Shown piece after piece: positions 62,796 to 64,000 of a DNA stretch of 64,000 nt. Each line of letters starts with the position of its first letter. The stretch's first letter is position 1. A program made the position numbers and the translations under genes. The DNA is from Amphiduros pacificus (taxonomy: Eukaryota; Annelida; Polychaeta; Phyllodocida; Hesionidae), in assembly GCA_949316495.1 (NCBI GenBank), contig OX439003.1, forward strand, positions 39,362,225 to 39,426,224, read 5' to 3'. The notes under the pieces were generated by a model that saw only the letters and a program-made list of their open reading frames with translations, was not told the origin of the DNA and did not search any database.

Positions 62796-63416
62796 GTGAT
62801 GCATACCGGTACACGATTCAGCCGAATTTCCGCCACTTTGATCAGTTCCAGTGTCACATCCAACGTCGCCCCCCAGAGATTTTGTACATTATGTTCTACC
62901 ATATCAAAGTGCCTGGACCAGAGGGACCAGAGAGCGAGCTGGAAACACCCAGAGTCTACAAAACAGTCTATGCACACGATTCTCAGTTCCAGAGCCGTGG
63001 AGAGTTCCAGGCAGATTATATATCCGTGGAACATATAGCCGGACTCAATTTAAAAGATGAGTTTATTTTGAACGGAAAGGAATATGTTGGATACAGAAAC
63101 ACAAAAAGAATGAACTACACAGTTTTCCCAACCAAATCAGCTGAAGAATACAGCAAAAAGAAGATATCAGTGCATGAAATTGCAAACAACGTCTTCGTGG
63201 CCACCACACAGTTTGTGAAGCCATTTGCCTACAGCACCACCAGCTGGGTGATGGGAAACGACTGTAACAAAGATGTCAGCCGCTTCCGTAGCCAACAGAA
63301 ACACTACCGCGAGGAGGGCCAGAACGTGAGGGCCATTATTGATGCCACGGATGATCCATTTCATTACTATCTCAAATCTGTGGAAAACCCCCCTCACATC
63401 CGATTTATGGTCCCCG
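62796..63416 (+). CDS. Exon 5 of the visible gene, 207-codon conserved-looking domain
   Basis: The acceptor TTGTTGCTATTTGCAG ends at 62795 and the donor CCCCG/GTGAGT starts at 63417. It adds 206 whole codons after completing a Gly codon. The sequence is rich in aromatics with evenly spaced hydrophobics (GDAYRYTIQPNFRHFDQFQC, PPEILYIMFYHIKVPGPEGP, EFILNGKEYVGYRNTKRMNY, NNVFVATTQFVKPFAYSTTS), which suggests a folded beta-rich domain. There are two cysteines and one sequon (NYT). It has the strongest coding signal in the window: long, balanced composition, sharp borders. It ends ...HIRFMVPG with one base left over, so at least one more exon lies beyond the window. No known domain is recognised. 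Confidence 0.95.
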
Positions 63417-64000
63417 GTGAGTCGTTCGTAGCCCGTGTTATCTGCGAGCCATTCTCTAGAATCTTGTAATCTTACATATGAATCTTGGCGTATATAATGC
63501 CGTAGATTTTGCAGCCAGATTGAAATCACATATGCACGACACCATCTTTTTTACATTTTATCATATAGCAAGGGTTGGTGTTAATTTCAACTGATTCACA
63601 TCAGGGGATAACTATTTTTGCCGATATATTTCTCAATTTCCATGAAACTTGAAATATGACTATTATTCTCTTGAGAAAAACACCGTCTCACAGCATCTGA
63701 TATATATAATACTAAAATTACCTCTCATACAAAACATTGTAAAAAAGTGAAAGTCGACCCACAGACAAAGAAGATATTCAATTCTAAGGAATATTGCTTG
63801 ACAACTTTCAAAGTTCTATGCACCTGTATAAGCTTATTTATTTCTTTTGTGATTTTATAAAGTGTCTGAAACATTAACTCACAGAAGTAAACTACTCTGA
63901 TATTTCAAACTTGGTTCATCTATACATGTAATTTACCAGATTTTGTTGCAAAGTATGGTCACGCACACAGAAGTAGTGACACAATATGTTCACATAAGTT
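63417..64000. other. Start of intron 5
   Basis: AT-rich sequence after a strong donor (GTGAGT). The reading frame of exon 5 runs on for about 17 codons before a stop, consistent with intron read-through. No further exon was seen before the window ends. Confidence 0.8.

Larger units (their letters stand above)
22470..63416 (+). other. Partial five-exon gene, unrecognised cysteine-rich protein
   Basis: The locus joins five exons of 277, 175, 190, 105 and 621 bp. Introns are 30,021, 7,551, 429 and 1,578 bp, and every one is GT-AG. Phases agree at all four joins: exon 1 leaves two bases and exon 2 supplies one; exon 2 ends on a codon; exons 3 and 4 each leave one base and the next supplies two. 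The 1,368 bp give 455 whole codons without a stop. The 5' end (start codon, any signal peptide) and the 3' end lie outside or were not found. The product has 17 cysteines, 11 of them in exons 3 and 4, and sequons NQS and NYT, which suggests a secreted or membrane protein. No family was recognised. The very long first intron is usual for tightly regulated animal genes, but that is inference. Confidence 0.85.

Noticed and set aside
63167-63529. 120-codon minus-strand frame
   Set aside because: It is the shadow of exon 5, whose plus-strand frame has clean splice sites and phase agreement.
1-64000. Search for tRNA or rRNA genes and for LTR or virus-like elements
   Set aside because: I found tRNA-like B-boxes only in SINE-like contexts, no rRNA-like stretch, and no paired long direct repeats or recognisable retroelement coding sequence.

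Overview
The window looks like AT-rich nuclear DNA of an animal, most likely a marine mollusc and probably a bivalve. It holds one split gene with GT-AG introns and very long non-coding stretches. It is unusually rich in minisatellites. It also carries a mobile repeat whose core is a tandem array of about 146 bp units, a layout known from bivalve 'pearl'/Helentron-type elements. The phylum call is an inference from these traits; no search was possible.

Gene content is low. I can support one gene, on the + strand, running through the right two thirds of the window. Five internal exons (22470-22746, 52768-52942, 60494-60683, 61113-61217, 62796-63416) have consensus splice sites, and their reading phases agree at all four junctions. 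They give 455 continuous codons with neither start nor stop inside the window. The product is cysteine-rich, has two N-glycosylation sequons and is probably extracellular. I do not recognise the family. The first intron is 30,021 bp long and hosts most of the repeats. The long open frames at 9.5-13.3 kb and in the other arrays are by-products of repeat periods, not genes.

Layout: 1-9533 has no recognised gene and one SINE-like fragment. 9534-13339 is a 39-bp minisatellite of about 97 copies, open on both strands. 13340-22469 has no recognised exon, scattered complex-sequence islands and CTCF-like motifs. 22470-63416 is the gene. Its first intron contains arrays with units of 59 bp (26.5-29.6 kb), 40/29 bp (30.0-30.3 kb), 17 bp (32.1-32.4 kb), 35 bp (38.0-41.8 kb), 53 bp (44.3-45.2 kb), 29 and 57 bp (46.7-49.7 kb) and 33/66 bp (50.5-51.0 kb). 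The second intron contains a 60-61 bp array (58.4-58.9 kb).

The clearest mobile-element structure is a three-level nest at 38.0-41.8 kb. The 35-bp minisatellite was split by a terminal-inverted-repeat element with a perfect 8-bp target duplication, and that element was itself split by a Helentron-like repeat carrying nine 146-bp units. A separate 460-bp MITE at 42526-42985 has 49-bp inverted ends and a perfect 9-bp target duplication. Each 146-bp unit carries paired nuclear-receptor-type half-sites, and strong CTCF-type motifs lie outside the arrays. I saw no clear sign of a new enzymatic or defence system. The main points of interest are the unidentified gene, the nested elements and the higher-order structure of the minisatellites.
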